From positions 29,609-93,608 of the forward strand of contig JBNGIO010005874.1 in assembly GCA_049999805.1 (NCBI GenBank): a stretch of DNA of 64,000 nucleotides, written 5' to 3'. A program made the translations under genes and the position numbers. This DNA comes from Folioceros fuciformis. Its lineage: Eukaryota > Anthocerotophyta > Anthocerotopsida > Anthocerotales. Shown piece by piece: positions 22,631-33,527 of the stretch (its first letter is position 1; the number at the start of each line of letters is the position of its first letter). A model generated the notes under the pieces. The model made no database searches, was not told the origin of the DNA, and saw only the letters and a program-made list of their open reading frames with translations.

Positions 22631-23035
22631 CAGGTAAGTAGACAAAGCTATCACCTGTGGTCAAGTCTCCTTAAGGCAATGGCATCTGGTTTCTGCACAG
22701 AGATAATCCTCCTGTGATGTTCACGAATCGAGGAACTGGAGTCGGTCAAGAACGTCATAGGAACTGGAGTCGGGTCAAGAACGTCATGAACTACGTTCAC
22801 ATGAAAAAAATCCCCGGAGAAAGCGCTCAGGGTCCGGGCTGCATGGGAACCTAGCATTACTGGACTTATCTGGTACAGATTGAAGTGACCTTAGTGAACC
22901 TCCCTTAACTATCGTCATGCTCGGACAGCCCTAAACGTCGACTGGCTCTGGGTCTGTTGTTGTGCAGAGGGGATGGCGTCTGAATAGCGTGTTGCAGACT
23001 GGATTCAGCCTTCGGGGCTTCCGCTCGGGGTAGTG

Positions 23036-23914
23036 ATGTCGAAGGTAGCGAAAGCGTTGTCGAGGGTTCCAAAGAAGAATCGTTTCGGATCCCATGAGAG
23101 CCTGCTTCGATCCAGCGGGTGGCTGGCGGACAAGCTGTCTGCAGAGTCAGGTTCGGGAGAAGCAGGTGCTCGAAGCAGATCCACGCCGTCCTTGACGTAT
23201 TTGGCTATGCTGCATTATTTCCGTTGCAAGAACCACCTGGGGTTCAACGCGGATTCTGTTCTACAGTCTGTTGGCCAATTTGTGAAGAATGGCGGCGATG
23301 CGCCAAGTGTTTCCAGGACAGTCACGGGTGTTGCAGCGGTGAGAAGAGGAGCTAATGTTTCCGGCGGCGCTAGCTATTCCAGATTGCTGTATCAGGATGT
23401 GAACTTGAAGCAGTATTTGAGCACGGTGCAGCCTCCAAGGAAAAACTCCACCGGGTTGCGTCCCGGCAGGGTTGTTGTTCATCACTACCCGCAGAAGACG
23501 GCTGTCCATCTGTTTACTCCGGATGAAGTGTCGCCGCAAACGTTGAAGCAAGTGGCGTCGGTGTTGTCTGCTGCCTCGAATTGTAGTGTTGTTTTGAGAA
23601 CTGTGAAGATGCAGTCCATCTACCAAAGTGCTTCCTTGATTGCTCAGGACATCTGTTTACAGCTGGAACAGAGGAAACAGTTTCGGAGCATTACGCAAGC
23701 ACTTTTCAAGCAGTTGAAACGGGAGCCTTATGTTGAGGGAATTCGAGTCATATGCTCGGGGAGGATTAACGGCGCGCTGATAGCTCGCAGTGAAAGACGA
23801 GGCTATGGTCCTCTGACTTTGCAGTCTTTCAGCGCTAAAGTGGAACACGCCCAGGCTCAAGCCCAGCTTCCTTACGGTATCCTTGGAATCAAGGTTTGGG
23901 TGAGCTACGTGTGA
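23036..23914 (+). CDS. RPS3: Mitochondrial ribosomal protein uS3m encoded in the nucleus
   Basis: Intronless, 292 aa. The C-terminal ~110 residues match the C-terminal domain of mitochondrial S3: SASLIAQDICLQLEQRKQF, YVEGIRVICSGRINGALIA, GPLTLQSFSAKVEHA and PYGILGIKVWVSYV. The N-terminus (MSKVAKALSRVPKKNRF) is basic and Ser-rich, consistent with a mitochondrial presequence. The middle is diverged, as is usual for mitochondrial S3, and the N-terminal KH region is hard to see. In many land plants rps3 is still encoded in mitochondrial DNA, so a nuclear copy with a presequence suggests functional transfer in this lineage. No mitochondrial intron (rps3 group II) is present, as expected if the transfer went through RNA. 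The start is the ATG at 23036; a GTG precedes it in frame. Confidence 0.82.
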   Translation: MSKVAKALSRVPKKNRFGSHESLLRSSGWLADKLSAESGSGEAGARSRSTPSLTYLAMLHYFRCKNHLGFNADSVLQSVGQFVKNGGDAPSVSRTVTGVAAVRRGANVSGGASYSRLLYQDVNLKQYLSTVQPPRKNSTGLRPGRVVVHHYPQKTAVHLFTPDEVSPQTLKQVASVLSAASNCSVVLRTVKMQSIYQSASLIAQDICLQLEQRKQFRSITQALFKQLKREPYVEGIRVICSGRINGALIARSERRGYGPLTLQSFSAKVEHAQAQAQLPYGILGIKVWVSYV

Positions 23915-24477
23915 CGAGGAATAGGGGAGTTCACCATCTGAGTAGTGAGGGCAAAGCGTGCTGTGAGCATGATGGAGGGGATAACAAGGCGAGCGGACCC
24001 CGGGCATCTGGTTTGTGCAATCTGGGGCTATGAGCTCCCATCACGTCTAAGTTAATGTGGTGGACATGCATTAGCCAGTACTATGCTGTGAGAAACTTTT
24101 TCTCACCTGCTGATTCGGGTCTGCCTTTCAAGTGTAGCCTCCCCCTCCTGGCCAGGGAGAAACGCAGCACAAAGCTACAGGCTGCAATGGAGCGGGCAAG
24201 GATGGGCACTCTGTTTACCATTCAGCTTCTGTAGAGCAAGAACCTGGGTGCGGATTGGTAGGAAGAAACTGGGTGTCGATTGGTAGCAAGTACACAACTG
24301 TAAAGGTAGACGACGAAGAAGTCTTGCACAATTCGATATAGACGTTCTTTACGTACCAACAAGGAATTTAAGTGACAACGCACAATGTACAGGCATCTTA
24401 GAGCTTAAAACGCTTGGCCAACTCTACGGACATATCAGACGAGATTTCCCAACCAACACGGAACTTGCCATTCTTGG
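23915..24477. other. Convergent intergenic region, nothing recognised
   Basis: It lies between the 3' ends of the uS3m gene and the DUF639 gene. A short direct repeat near 24240-24290 (CTGGGTG..GATTGGTAG) is the only structure noted. Confidence 0.45.
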
Positions 24478-27400
24478 TTAATCAACGTCCTCCTGAGGCT
24501 TGACAAATCGCACCGGCACGGCTGGTATGCTATACCACCATTCCCTGAACCTGCGAATCAATCGCTCCGTGTTTTCCTCTCGGAGTTGCAGTCGCCTGGT
24601 GAAGAGTTCCCAGAATGCCACCAAGAAGATGAATCTAAAGGGGACTAGGGCGAAGACTAGTGCTAGGCCCAAAAGGACAGCAACCACTGTGTTCGTAGCC
24701 TGAAGAGAATTCGAATGCGTGCAATCAGAGACACCCTACAGAGCAGATATTTGCGCCGAAAATGCCTAACAGGAGTAAAAACATATTTGAACATGGTTTA
24801 TACCTGTGGGTATGCCGATAAGCCGATAGACCTTACTTTCAGAAGCAAAATGTTGGCACTCTGGAGTAGTCCTTCAACTTGTGCGAGAGCTTGCTGCAGT
24901 GCCAACAACTGCTGTACACTGTTCTGTCCCTGAGGGGTAGATACCACGAGCTCCACATTTCCATGGTGACGGCCTGACCGAAGCCAGACTATCAAACCGA
25001 CAGCAGATAACAACAGTAAAGGGATACAGTAGTCCAACCAATCTCTGCACCAAAATTCAAGTTAGAGTCCGCTTGCCACAGCAGCATACGATTCAGAAAA
25101 ACAGACTCTTGAAACGGCTGCAAAATTTCGGACCTGTAGACAATGTATGTAACAAGTCCACAAAAGAATAAGGTCTTGCTAGGTTCCTCCCAGGCGAGGA
25201 GTGCTTGAAACCACGTTAGTACACTGACGACGGGTAGCAGCAACTCCTGTGCACAACAGTTAGGGTTAGCCCAAGCATGAGACCCAAACACCAGAGGCTA
25301 TGCAACACCCTCAACAAACACCACACTCATGCAGCTGGACTTTGGTTCCCAACAAATCATCTGGGCATACCCGCACAGGCAAGCAAGAGGGAAGGGAAAG
25401 ATATCTCCTCACGGATTACCTGTAGTACCGCAAAATTTGTACCAATGCCTTTGGCATCAACTTTTAATCCGTCAACACTAGCTTTAGCCAGCTGCACCTT
25501 CCGATGACTGTCCCGCGACTGGACTACCGCTTTCTCCAGAGGAGTAAGCTCGCCAATCAGGACCTCTCCCACACACACTGGCTGCTCCTTCTGTGCCCTT
25601 TTTGGGCTGTTCACAGCTAAACTGTCAACAGCATGCACTGCTGACGTAGAGGAAATCGGATAGCCATCTTGCCGAGTGAAGTAATTGTCCATGTAATCAT
25701 TGCTACCAATCTCAGCTGCATGCAGCCTGTCAGCTAGTGCTTTCAAAACCAGATCCCCACCTGGTATCTCTTCTGCCAATGAGAAAGTCAGGAGTTTTTC
25801 TGGTCTTACAGGCAAGGTGCGAAAGACCTCTTTTGTGGCTCGTAGGCGAGCAATGCCAAGAACAGCCTTTGCAAGGGCCTCTGCTCTACCCACACTTTCA
25901 AGCTGATTGCCTCTGATGAACTGATGTACAAAAATAACTTCTCGAATGATGGACAACCAGTATTCACGCCTGGTTCTTCCCACCAGTTCTGGAAACTCCA
26001 ACACGACCGGCTCAGGCCTGCAAAATATGTTTCCGCTGTCTCAGAGGCTTTGAGCTGAGAAAAGTGGAGAGAAAACAGATAACATACAGAAAAAAAACGC
26101 TTACGTAGAAGGAGACTTGTACAACACAGCCTTGTCAAACAGGCGAGCACCCCAAGGACCAGTTAATACCGGTTTGACTGTGTGGCGAAGGTCAGCAGAC
26201 AGATCATACTTCTTAGCTTTGTCATAGGATACAACACCCGTTGCTTCAAAGTAAAGTGCTTGATCTGTCAATGTTAGCCGCCCTGCAAAACCAGAATGCA
26301 ACACATCATTCCGAGGAAATAAAGGTTGAAAGGTAAGTGCGGGAACAAAGCTAAGTGCATTTTTGATCGACAAAACGAAACAGATCCAGACCGGGCCAAG
26401 TAGAAAGTCCAATATGTTGCAAGACTGGCTGAGTTGTGGCAGTTCCATCGATGTCTATGACTGTCTCTCCTGGTGCAAGTTTGAGAGTTGTGACCAGATT
26501 TGTTGTGACTTGCTTCTTTATCCCCTTGATTGACCTTCATGGCAGCCAAGAATTCCAGCTTATAAGCTGCAATGTAGAAGCTGTGGACCAGGCAACACAA
26601 AAACACGCCACCTTACAGGTCTATGAAACTGGCATAGGAAAACATCAATAGCCTCACTTATCAAGCTCTCCCAGGTATTTGTCCCAGACCGGGAAGGCTA
26701 GCCGATTGCCAGTCGATGAGGTGAGAGCTTCAAACTGGCAGTGCACACTGATTGTATCCGCAGCCACAGGTATGGCCGGGGCCAGCCTTGCAAATGATTC
26801 CAGGCCCACTGTGCTTTCAACGTCTACCTGCAAAGGGTCAAGTTGACCACATAAGTTGCTAAGCGAACAACACAACTCTCGAAAAGTGCGAGATGCTTCT
26901 CTAAGTGTAGTTCATTGAGATTTATATGGCCAGTGCATCTTACAACAGTTCTGACCAGGCGGCAACGGATACCCGCCACATACAATGAAGGCTTTAGTTC
27001 TAGCTTCCCAAGTCCCAATTACCTTTGCTAGCATTGGCATCAAATCAGTATAGAACAAAGCCGGGTCCTCATCATCATCATCATCACCATCCTCATCCTC
27101 ATCCTCATCCCCATCAACCTCCAAGGAGCCTTGATTGGATTTGCTGGAATCATCATCAGTCTGTCATGACAGGTAGGGGGTGCGGATATTAACGAATCCA
27201 TGTGATTGAGCAATATTCCCCCACCCCCTCGCTGTTAATACAACTCAGCTGCAACAGTTCATGCTCTGCCTACATTTCCTTGTCCTCAGATCAGCTTCTT
27301 TGAGCCTGTTAAATATCACATTCCGTAACTGATGTAAACCAGCTAGTATGCAATACGTGCTTCCTTCATTAGAACTAAACGCTTGCAGGAAATCAGAGAG

Positions 27401-27927
27401 TCAGCATCGAATATTAGTGCCTGACCTTCACAGCCGGCTTATTTGCAACACCAGGGGCATCCCAGGCTAGCATCATGTCGAACGTGAAGCGTCGAAAATC
27501 CCTGTCATGCAAATGGTCCGTAACCGTGGCAATTGCAAGCGCCTTGAAGCAGCAGTACTCCAAAAGATTGCGTGCATATCGTGCTGGCTGCTTAGCCGAA
27601 GCAGGTGCCTCATCATCAAAATCCCTCTGCAAATCCTCGGTATCCAACACGAGAATCCTGCAAGCAAACCATCAGCGTCTCTCCAACTCCAATCCTCCTC
27701 ACGCTCCAGCACACTCCAACACCCAAACACAGAACCAAAAAAACAGGCCCTCACCGTGCACATTTCCCTACGACAACATTTGCCAGCGAAGAAAGTTCCT
27801 TGATCCACTTCCGCCCTGACGAAGTCCGCCCTAGGCTCCGTTGACTGTCATCCTTGTATGTGCTCTTCACCGACTGGTCTCCCATGAGGGACTCCATGAA
27901 AACCCTGCCCTTGTTCAGCAGCGCCAT
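24478..27927 (-). CDS. DUF639 protein, plant membrane-associated
   Basis: Ten exons (minus order): 27927-27755, 27657-27426, 27160-27023, 26827-26658, 26534-26392, 26282-26105, 26017-25420, 25246-25134, 25044-24837, 24699-24478; all phases agree (724 aa). The DUF639 signature runs through LTLTDQALYFEATGVVSYDK, REYWLSIIREVIFVHQF, GRAEALAKAVLGIARLRA, LTFSLAEEIPGGDLVLKAL and VGEVLIGELTPLEKAV. An acidic run (DEDEDEDGDDDDDED) is encoded in exon 3, and three hydrophobic segments in the last three exons (VLTWFQALLAW, YCIPLLLLSAVGLIVWL, VAVLLGLALVFALVPFRF) suggest a C-terminal membrane anchor. The family is plant-wide and of unknown function. The start MALLNKGRVF is the first good ATG; the ~675 bp upstream shows no further convincing exon. 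Confidence 0.88.
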
Positions 27928-28602
27928 CTCGAGCTCTCACCACAAACCCCTGATCCCACCCTCAACCACTGCCAGGAGTCTCCCTCTCCATCCAGGTTGC
28001 AAATTCGTCACTCCCGCAGCCGCAAAACTCCTGCAAATTGTCCAGGACATCCGAATTCCCGACCTCCACCATACCCACCAGGGTGGCTTCCTGCCCGACT
28101 CCACACAGCCTTCCTCCGGCACCCAATTCCAATCCCGGCTGTAATTCAAACGAACTTCGCTCGAAACGTCTCATACACGCACCCAATTCGGGAATGCAGG
28201 CTGTACTGCAGAACAGCCGCGGCAGTCCGAGATATAGCAGGGGCGTGCCTTGTACAACAGAACGCGACACGATTCAGTCACACAGGAGAAGGCGAAGAGG
28301 GGGAGAAGCCCCTTCGCGTGGGCGAGCCCCTTGGCTTTCCAAACACCCGGGATGCACAGACGGATGAGATCGCGGTAAATGCCTGACGATGAATCTGCCA
28401 GTCACACTTGGCATTTGCCGTGCCCCCTTCTCCTGCCGTGCTTCTCTCTCCTCGGCCACTCCAACGTTTACAAGTTACCGATGAATTCGTCCAGGCATTC
28501 GTATTAGTGCAAATTGGGGTGGTTTGAATCGAGATTCCAGAATCCACCATGTTCGATCAAGTTTTGTTTCTAGCTGTCCTGCTCTACCAGAGTTACGAAA
28601 AG
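27928..28602. other. Upstream region of DUF639 gene
   Basis: Likely the 5' leader and promoter of the DUF639 gene and the 3' region of the 2Fe-2S gene. An open frame on the minus strand (28270-27962) exists but has no family resemblance and ends before the DUF639 start, so it is probably fortuitous or a leader ORF. Confidence 0.4.
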
Positions 28603-29618
28603 TCACTTCTTCCTCTGTGGAAGTCGTTGCACGACCACCTGCAGCCAGGAGGTAGCAGGTGAGGGTTGGGATCTGGAAACCTTGGGACGAGACTGATTTG
28701 ACACCACACCCACCTTGCCGCTGTTGGTCTTGTCCCCAACGATGGTTTGGCAGGAAAGCCTCCAGTTGTCTGGTTTCTGTGAAAGGATTAGCAACCGGAA
28801 GGACCATCAGGCCAGACGTTGTGGGATGCATACGTTGGACATTCGTTTTAGCAAATTAGACTGACCTTCTTTAAGTACTTGTTCTCTGCATCCGTCCTGT
28901 CGTTCAGAAGCCCCTGACCCTCGAGAATCTGCGTCAAAGAAGGGTCTAGGGAGCTCCAGTCAGCTTGTGAGAGGAGGCTTCACTTGGTGGAGCCCAGCAA
29001 GACTGAAGAAGATAGACCTGAACGATGCAAGTGCCGCAGCTGCCACCTCCTCCACAGTTCATGACTTTCCCCTGCCACATCCGTTGCATGCATCAAACCG
29101 GCAATGGACAAGAGGAACATGCCCTTGTGTCAGATTGCAGGAAAATGCGTACCCACGTATCATACAGCTCGAGCTTGCTGTCCTTCATGATGGTTCTCAG
29201 CACTTTGTCCCCACTCACTGCGGACACTGTTTGCACTTCGCCACCTGCATTAGGCTACAGCATGTTGCACAAATGGGCATCACAGAAGCCTCCTAATCCT
29301 AATCCTAGTGCAAATGTGCTGGATTGGATGTGCACACAAGTCCAGGCTCACCGACAGAAATCGAAGCTCGATGATGGGGGGCCCTTGCGGCTGCTCGACT
29401 GTGCTCTCTGGAGAGCTTGTGGAAACGCTGACATCGGCACTGGACGATTCCAAAGCTACCACACCCCTATGCCTGAGCCTTTGGCGCTGCCACTGCCTCG
29501 GGAGCCAAGCTCTGCTGGTGGATGGAAGATACACAGCCTGGAGGGCCACTGGTGTCCTTGGCGCAGTCTGGTGACCGGCAGCCGCGCCTGCTATCGCCAT
29601 CTGCATGGTCATCACCAT
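28603..29618 (-). CDS. Plastid-type 2Fe-2S ferredoxin-like protein
   Basis: Six exons (minus order): 29618-29352, 29254-29153, 29071-29018, 28928-28866, 28776-28714, 28638-28603; all in phase (194 aa). An N-terminal ~70-residue Ala/Ser/Arg-rich segment resembles a chloroplast transit peptide. The ferredoxin fold follows: IELRFLSPNAGGEVQTVSA, KVLRTIMKDSKLELYDTWG, the cluster loop NCGGGGSCGTCIV (three cysteines), RTDAENKYLKKKPDNW, and the fourth cysteine in WRLSCQTIVG, ending VVVQRLPQRKK. It matches a conserved plant family of ferredoxin-like proteins (I recall Arabidopsis At4g32590) whose electron partner is not known. The first ATG gives MVMTMQMAIAG; later Mets are possible starts. Confidence 0.9.
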
Positions 29619-29841
29619 TCTCCACAACACACAATGACAGAAAGCGTCTCCGCGCAGGAACGAAGGGCACAGAGGAGTGAAACTAGCATCGGCTCCAAGG
29701 CTGTCGTCGTTTTGAAGCAAAGCCTTTCGGTTCACACGTTGGTTCATCGTTTCCTTCACAGAATTCTCACGTCCTACGGTTACAAAAAGCGGGCCAGCGA
29801 TGGCAATGGCAAGCAAATTCTGTGCCAGCACCACACGGTCC

Positions 29842-31071
29842 TCATGATTGGGTTTTTAGGAGCCCGGGTTTAGCCTCCTTGAATCTTTTCTGGTCTTGTA
29901 TCATGCTGTCGAAGACATCCAGGAGAGTGTCCAGGCCCTGGGTTTCTGGTTCCAGCACTCGCAGGGCAAACACAATGCTCTCGATTGTGGAGAGGCAGCC
30001 AGGCTTGGGCTGCCGCCTGACACACTGTGACATACTCGGTGCAGCTGTTGACAACTTGAAGTGCGGGAGAGAGTGAAGCCAGGGATTCTCGCAATAAATT
30101 CTGCGGGCCTTGGACCAGGTTCCGTCCAGGACGATGAGGTGGTTCACTACTGGGAGGTGGGAGACGCTACCTGCCGTCTCTCCATGTCCAGCAAGCTCTG
30201 GGGATGATGCCTCAGCTCCTCCGATGGAGGGTGACAGATGAGGCAGCAGCTCCACGGCATTGTCTGTGGGGTACAGCAGCCCTGTCCCTTCCGGCAACCT
30301 AATCCAAGATGGGACTGCAGACATGTCACCACTATTCCGAACCTGCTCAGAGACCTCTGCTGTTTCTCCATCATCCAAGCTGCCTACAGAGGGAGCGTAG
30401 GCAGAAACCCTAGATCTCCCGGACTTCTTCATGCTCACCTCCTGATACTTCTGCTGCACCTGCAGCTTCTTTCCTCCCCTTCCAGCAATGCTCCTCTTGG
30501 ATCCAGGAACCTTGGGGCGGATCCTGTAAGAAACCTGCTCATCAACCTCCGGGAGAATGATGAGCTGCACATTCTGAAGACTCAGCACGGCTATCCTGGC
30601 GGATCCCAGAGCATGGTCCCTCTCCTCAGGGTGCTGCAAGATGGTCACCCCAACCTGGTTCTTCACCACGTACTTGATCCTTCCACAGATGCAAAGAGAT
30701 GCTGGCTTCCTGCACATGACACAGAAGGGCCGCCTAGGTCTTGGCTCTCCGCTCAGCTCAACACCGTCTGCAGCATCGGTTCCTGATCCTTCCACAAGGA
30801 TGTCCTCCCCATTTGAACTCCCTCCCTTAATTCCTCGGCTAATCTTCCGTCCTTTCTCTCGTCCTTCCACAGTTGAGATACTTGGAGTGCAACACCGCTG
30901 TTCTTGTACAGACCCGCTTGACACGCTAGCGCACCTTGCTGAGAACTCTATGGCACCGTTAACAGAGCTGTGCTCACTCATCATCCCCGACGAATCCAAA
31001 TCACCCAGCGGTGGTTTCCACAAGCAGGCCCTGGGGCTCAATGCATCCATGCTCAGTCTCAATGACAGCAT
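29842..31071 (-). CDS. DTW-domain tRNA-uridine aminocarboxypropyltransferase
   Basis: Intronless, 409 aa from the ATG at 31071 (the frame extends a few codons further to a GTG). After a ~100-residue low-complexity N-terminus comes the zinc-type cysteine cluster RPFCVMCRKPASLCICGRI, then VTILQHPEERDHALGSARI, IVLDGTWSKARRIYCENPWL and RRQPKPGCLSTIESIVFAL. These are the core motifs of the DTWD2/TapT family, which transfers the aminocarboxypropyl group of SAM to uridine in tRNA (acp3U). An insertion of ~110 residues (about 205-315), basic then acidic and Ser-rich, separates the HPEE part from the DTW motif; it makes the protein longer than bacterial relatives. The site of action (cytosol, nucleus or organelle) cannot be told. 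Confidence 0.9.
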   Translation of the reverse strand: MLSLRLSMDALSPRACLWKPPLGDLDSSGMMSEHSSVNGAIEFSARCASVSSGSVQEQRCCTPSISTVEGREKGRKISRGIKGGSSNGEDILVEGSGTDAADGVELSGEPRPRRPFCVMCRKPASLCICGRIKYVVKNQVGVTILQHPEERDHALGSARIAVLSLQNVQLIILPEVDEQVSYRIRPKVPGSKRSIAGRGGKKLQVQQKYQEVSMKKSGRSRVSAYAPSVGSLDDGETAEVSEQVRNSGDMSAVPSWIRLPEGTGLLYPTDNAVELLPHLSPSIGGAEASSPELAGHGETAGSVSHLPVVNHLIVLDGTWSKARRIYCENPWLHSLPHFKLSTAAPSMSQCVRRQPKPGCLSTIESIVFALRVLEPETQGLDTLLDVFDSMIQDQKRFKEAKPGLLKTQS

Positions 31072-31607
31072 AGGTGAGGTCCGAGCGACCGAACGCACAT
31101 GTCCTCTGAAGCCATCTTAGGAGGAGAACGACATGGCAGGGAGGTAAAAACCACAACTTTCAAGACCGACAGGCCTGACTCTAAAACCCTAGTTGCGCGG
31201 TCTTCGAGATGCACAAATTTTCTAGTATACAGGACTCCAGAGTAGCTGGTGGACTCATGACATCAACATGGAACACGAACACAGCAAAAAAGCTGTGTGC
31301 AAAACAGTCAAAGAGTCTGAATCTAGCATCTGCGATTCCCGTCTCAACTATCAAAGATTCTGCGGGTACCCACAGTCTATTTCCTCGAGCTTGCTATCTT
31401 CGTTACTATTTGCCTTTGAGGACGTGCTTTGTGAAGAATTGTCAGAACGGATGAGGCATAGATCAAGTGACCCGTCCGAAAAAGGAAGGTTCCTCACTTC
31501 TCACGAGTTTCTGCCAGCTTCAGTTCCTGCGAACAGGAAAGGAGATGTCACGATTCACAAGAGCTTGTGGGCGCAGCACGCAGAAACAAATGCAAAAAGT
31601 GAGAGTT
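31072..31607. other. Intergenic, nothing recognised
   Basis: It lies between the 3' end of the anthranilate phosphoribosyltransferase gene and the 5' end of the DTW-domain gene. Several short plus-strand ORFs occur but none has coding character. Confidence 0.4.
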
Positions 31608-33357
31608 TCAGACCTGAGACAGAGCAATCCATGCATCAAGAACTTTCTTGGCTTCACCAGACTGATGAACGTCCCTAGCCAATGTGACACCACTTTCGAA
31701 GTCTCTTGTGACACCGGCAGCCATGAGCCCCGCTCCAGCATTCAGAATCTACATGACAGAAACAAGCGAACTGTCAGCAGAGGCAAGGTGGTTTCAGGGC
31801 TAAGCCTATTGCTGAAGTATCGCACCCTTTGCCTTTGATAATCAGAACAGTTAGGACAAGAGGCAAAGAATACCAAGGCATCAGCAATTGGACCCTTCTT
31901 TCCAGCAAGGACATCTCGTAGGACTTGAGCATTGTAATCTGGACCTCCTCCTCGAAGATCCTCCAAGGTACAGCGGGGTATTCCAAAGTCCACTGAAGAA
32001 ATAGCTCAGTACAACAAAAGCCAAGATGAGAATGGCCACAACAATTAGACCTACACATCCGTCAGACAAGGCGACCTACATGGGTCGAAGACGAATCGTC
32101 GAATGCTGTCAGGTAAGACTTCCAGCGCAAACCCAGGGCCTGCCCAGTATACAACCATCCCACATCATCATGGCTTGAATCAGGCTACCGCAACAACACT
32201 ACGAACAGACTCCCACGACAATCTGACACATACCGAGAGGAGACATCTCATCCAAGCCAACAGAATTAACAACAATCGCTCTCTGCATCCCGAAAAGTTG
32301 CAGCCCCTTCGCCATCTTCTCCACCTATACAAGTCAAGACGCATCGATCTCTCTAGTATATGGTTGACATTTCCCCCTGAGGCACAGGTGACCGTGAAAC
32401 ATGCAAGTGACCTAGCTGGTCATTCACAACTTTACTGCGTGCTGCATCAAGATCCGGAAAACATGCACAGATGATCCAGAAAGGAACACTGTGAACAGCA
32501 CACAGCAACGGTCAGGAAACCATTACTCATGGAAGACAAGGCAGAGGACTTACTAGGCTCTCGGTGTAGACACCAACAATGGCAAATGGGGACCTGGCAG
32601 GATTCAGCATTGGCCCCAAGATGTTGAACACGGTCTTCACCTTCAGCGATTTCCTTACAGGACTCACAAGCTTCATAGCAGGATGGTACCTGGGCCCCAT
32701 CATAAACCCCACCTTTACCTCCTCCACGCACCTCCTGATGCCCTCCGGCCCAAGATCCACAGCCACACCCAAAGCCTCCAGCACATCAGCACTCCCACAA
32801 GCCGAGGACGACGATCGGTTTCCAACCTTGGCAACGTTAGCCCCACATGCAGCTGCCAAGATGCAAGCTCCAGTCGAAATGTTCACGGTGTTGGCACCGT
32901 CCCCTCCGGTACCCACAATGTCCAGCGTCCCTGACAGCCCAGAAACTCGGACGCTCCTCTTCAGCATCGCCCTAGCCAGCCCTGTAATTTCCTCAGACGT
33001 CTCCCCCTTGGCCCGCAGGAGCACCAGGAATGCGCTGATCTGAGCCGCCTCCGCCCCGTCCAGCAGGCCCTCCATCACCGCCTCCGCCTGGGCGTCCGTC
33101 AGATCCGTCTTGCTCAGCAGAAGCTCGATCACGCGCTGGATCGTGAGCGAAGCCGGGGCTGCCAGCCCCGCTTCATGAACAGCTGCCCGGCAGCGCAGAC
33201 CTGAGGCAATCCAGGGCAGCCTCCCCCGCATTGGCAGCTGCCCAACACCGTATACGACACCCGGCCGAACTCGAGCTCCACATCCCTCTCTACTCCATCT
33301 ACAAGCTCCCGACTTCGCGGAAGCCGCCATGGCGGCGTGCAGAGCTGCCGAAGCCAT
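31608..33357 (-). CDS. TRP1/PAT1: Anthranilate phosphoribosyltransferase, plastid tryptophan synthesis
   Basis: Five exons (minus order): 33357-32554, 32324-32234, 32139-32080, 31992-31874, 31748-31608; in phase (404 aa). The first ~70 residues ([13 protein letters not shown]...) are Ala/Arg/Gly-rich and acid-poor, a probable transit peptide. The enzyme core shows the phosphoribosyl-binding loop [69 protein letters not shown] and [20 protein letters not shown]. It transfers phosphoribose from PRPP to anthranilate, the second committed step of tryptophan synthesis. The usual KHGNR reads KVGNR here; I recall that this His also varies in other plants. It is divergent from the MiaB-type gene with 170 bp between start codons. 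Confidence 0.94.
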
Positions 33358-33527
33358 AGGGGCGAGCAAATCGAGGCACACATCGGATTAGGTGGGAGAC
33401 CAATCTATCTATATAGCCCAATCCTCCTCCCAGGGAATCAGGGATCGACAGACTCTCGGAATCTGTGTTTACTAACTCGTCCGTCGGGCGAGAATCGACA
33501 GGGAAGGAGAACTGGGAGGGAGTAAAG
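33358..33527. promoter_or_regulatory. 170-bp divergent region between TrpD and MiaB-type genes
   Basis: Both start codons face outward from this short interval, so it presumably holds both core promoters and leaders. No TATA box or other recognised element stands out. Confidence 0.45.

Noticed and set aside
28475-28831. 118-aa minus-strand ORF over the 2Fe-2S gene
   Set aside because: It reads through the intron in a different frame from the ferredoxin-like protein.
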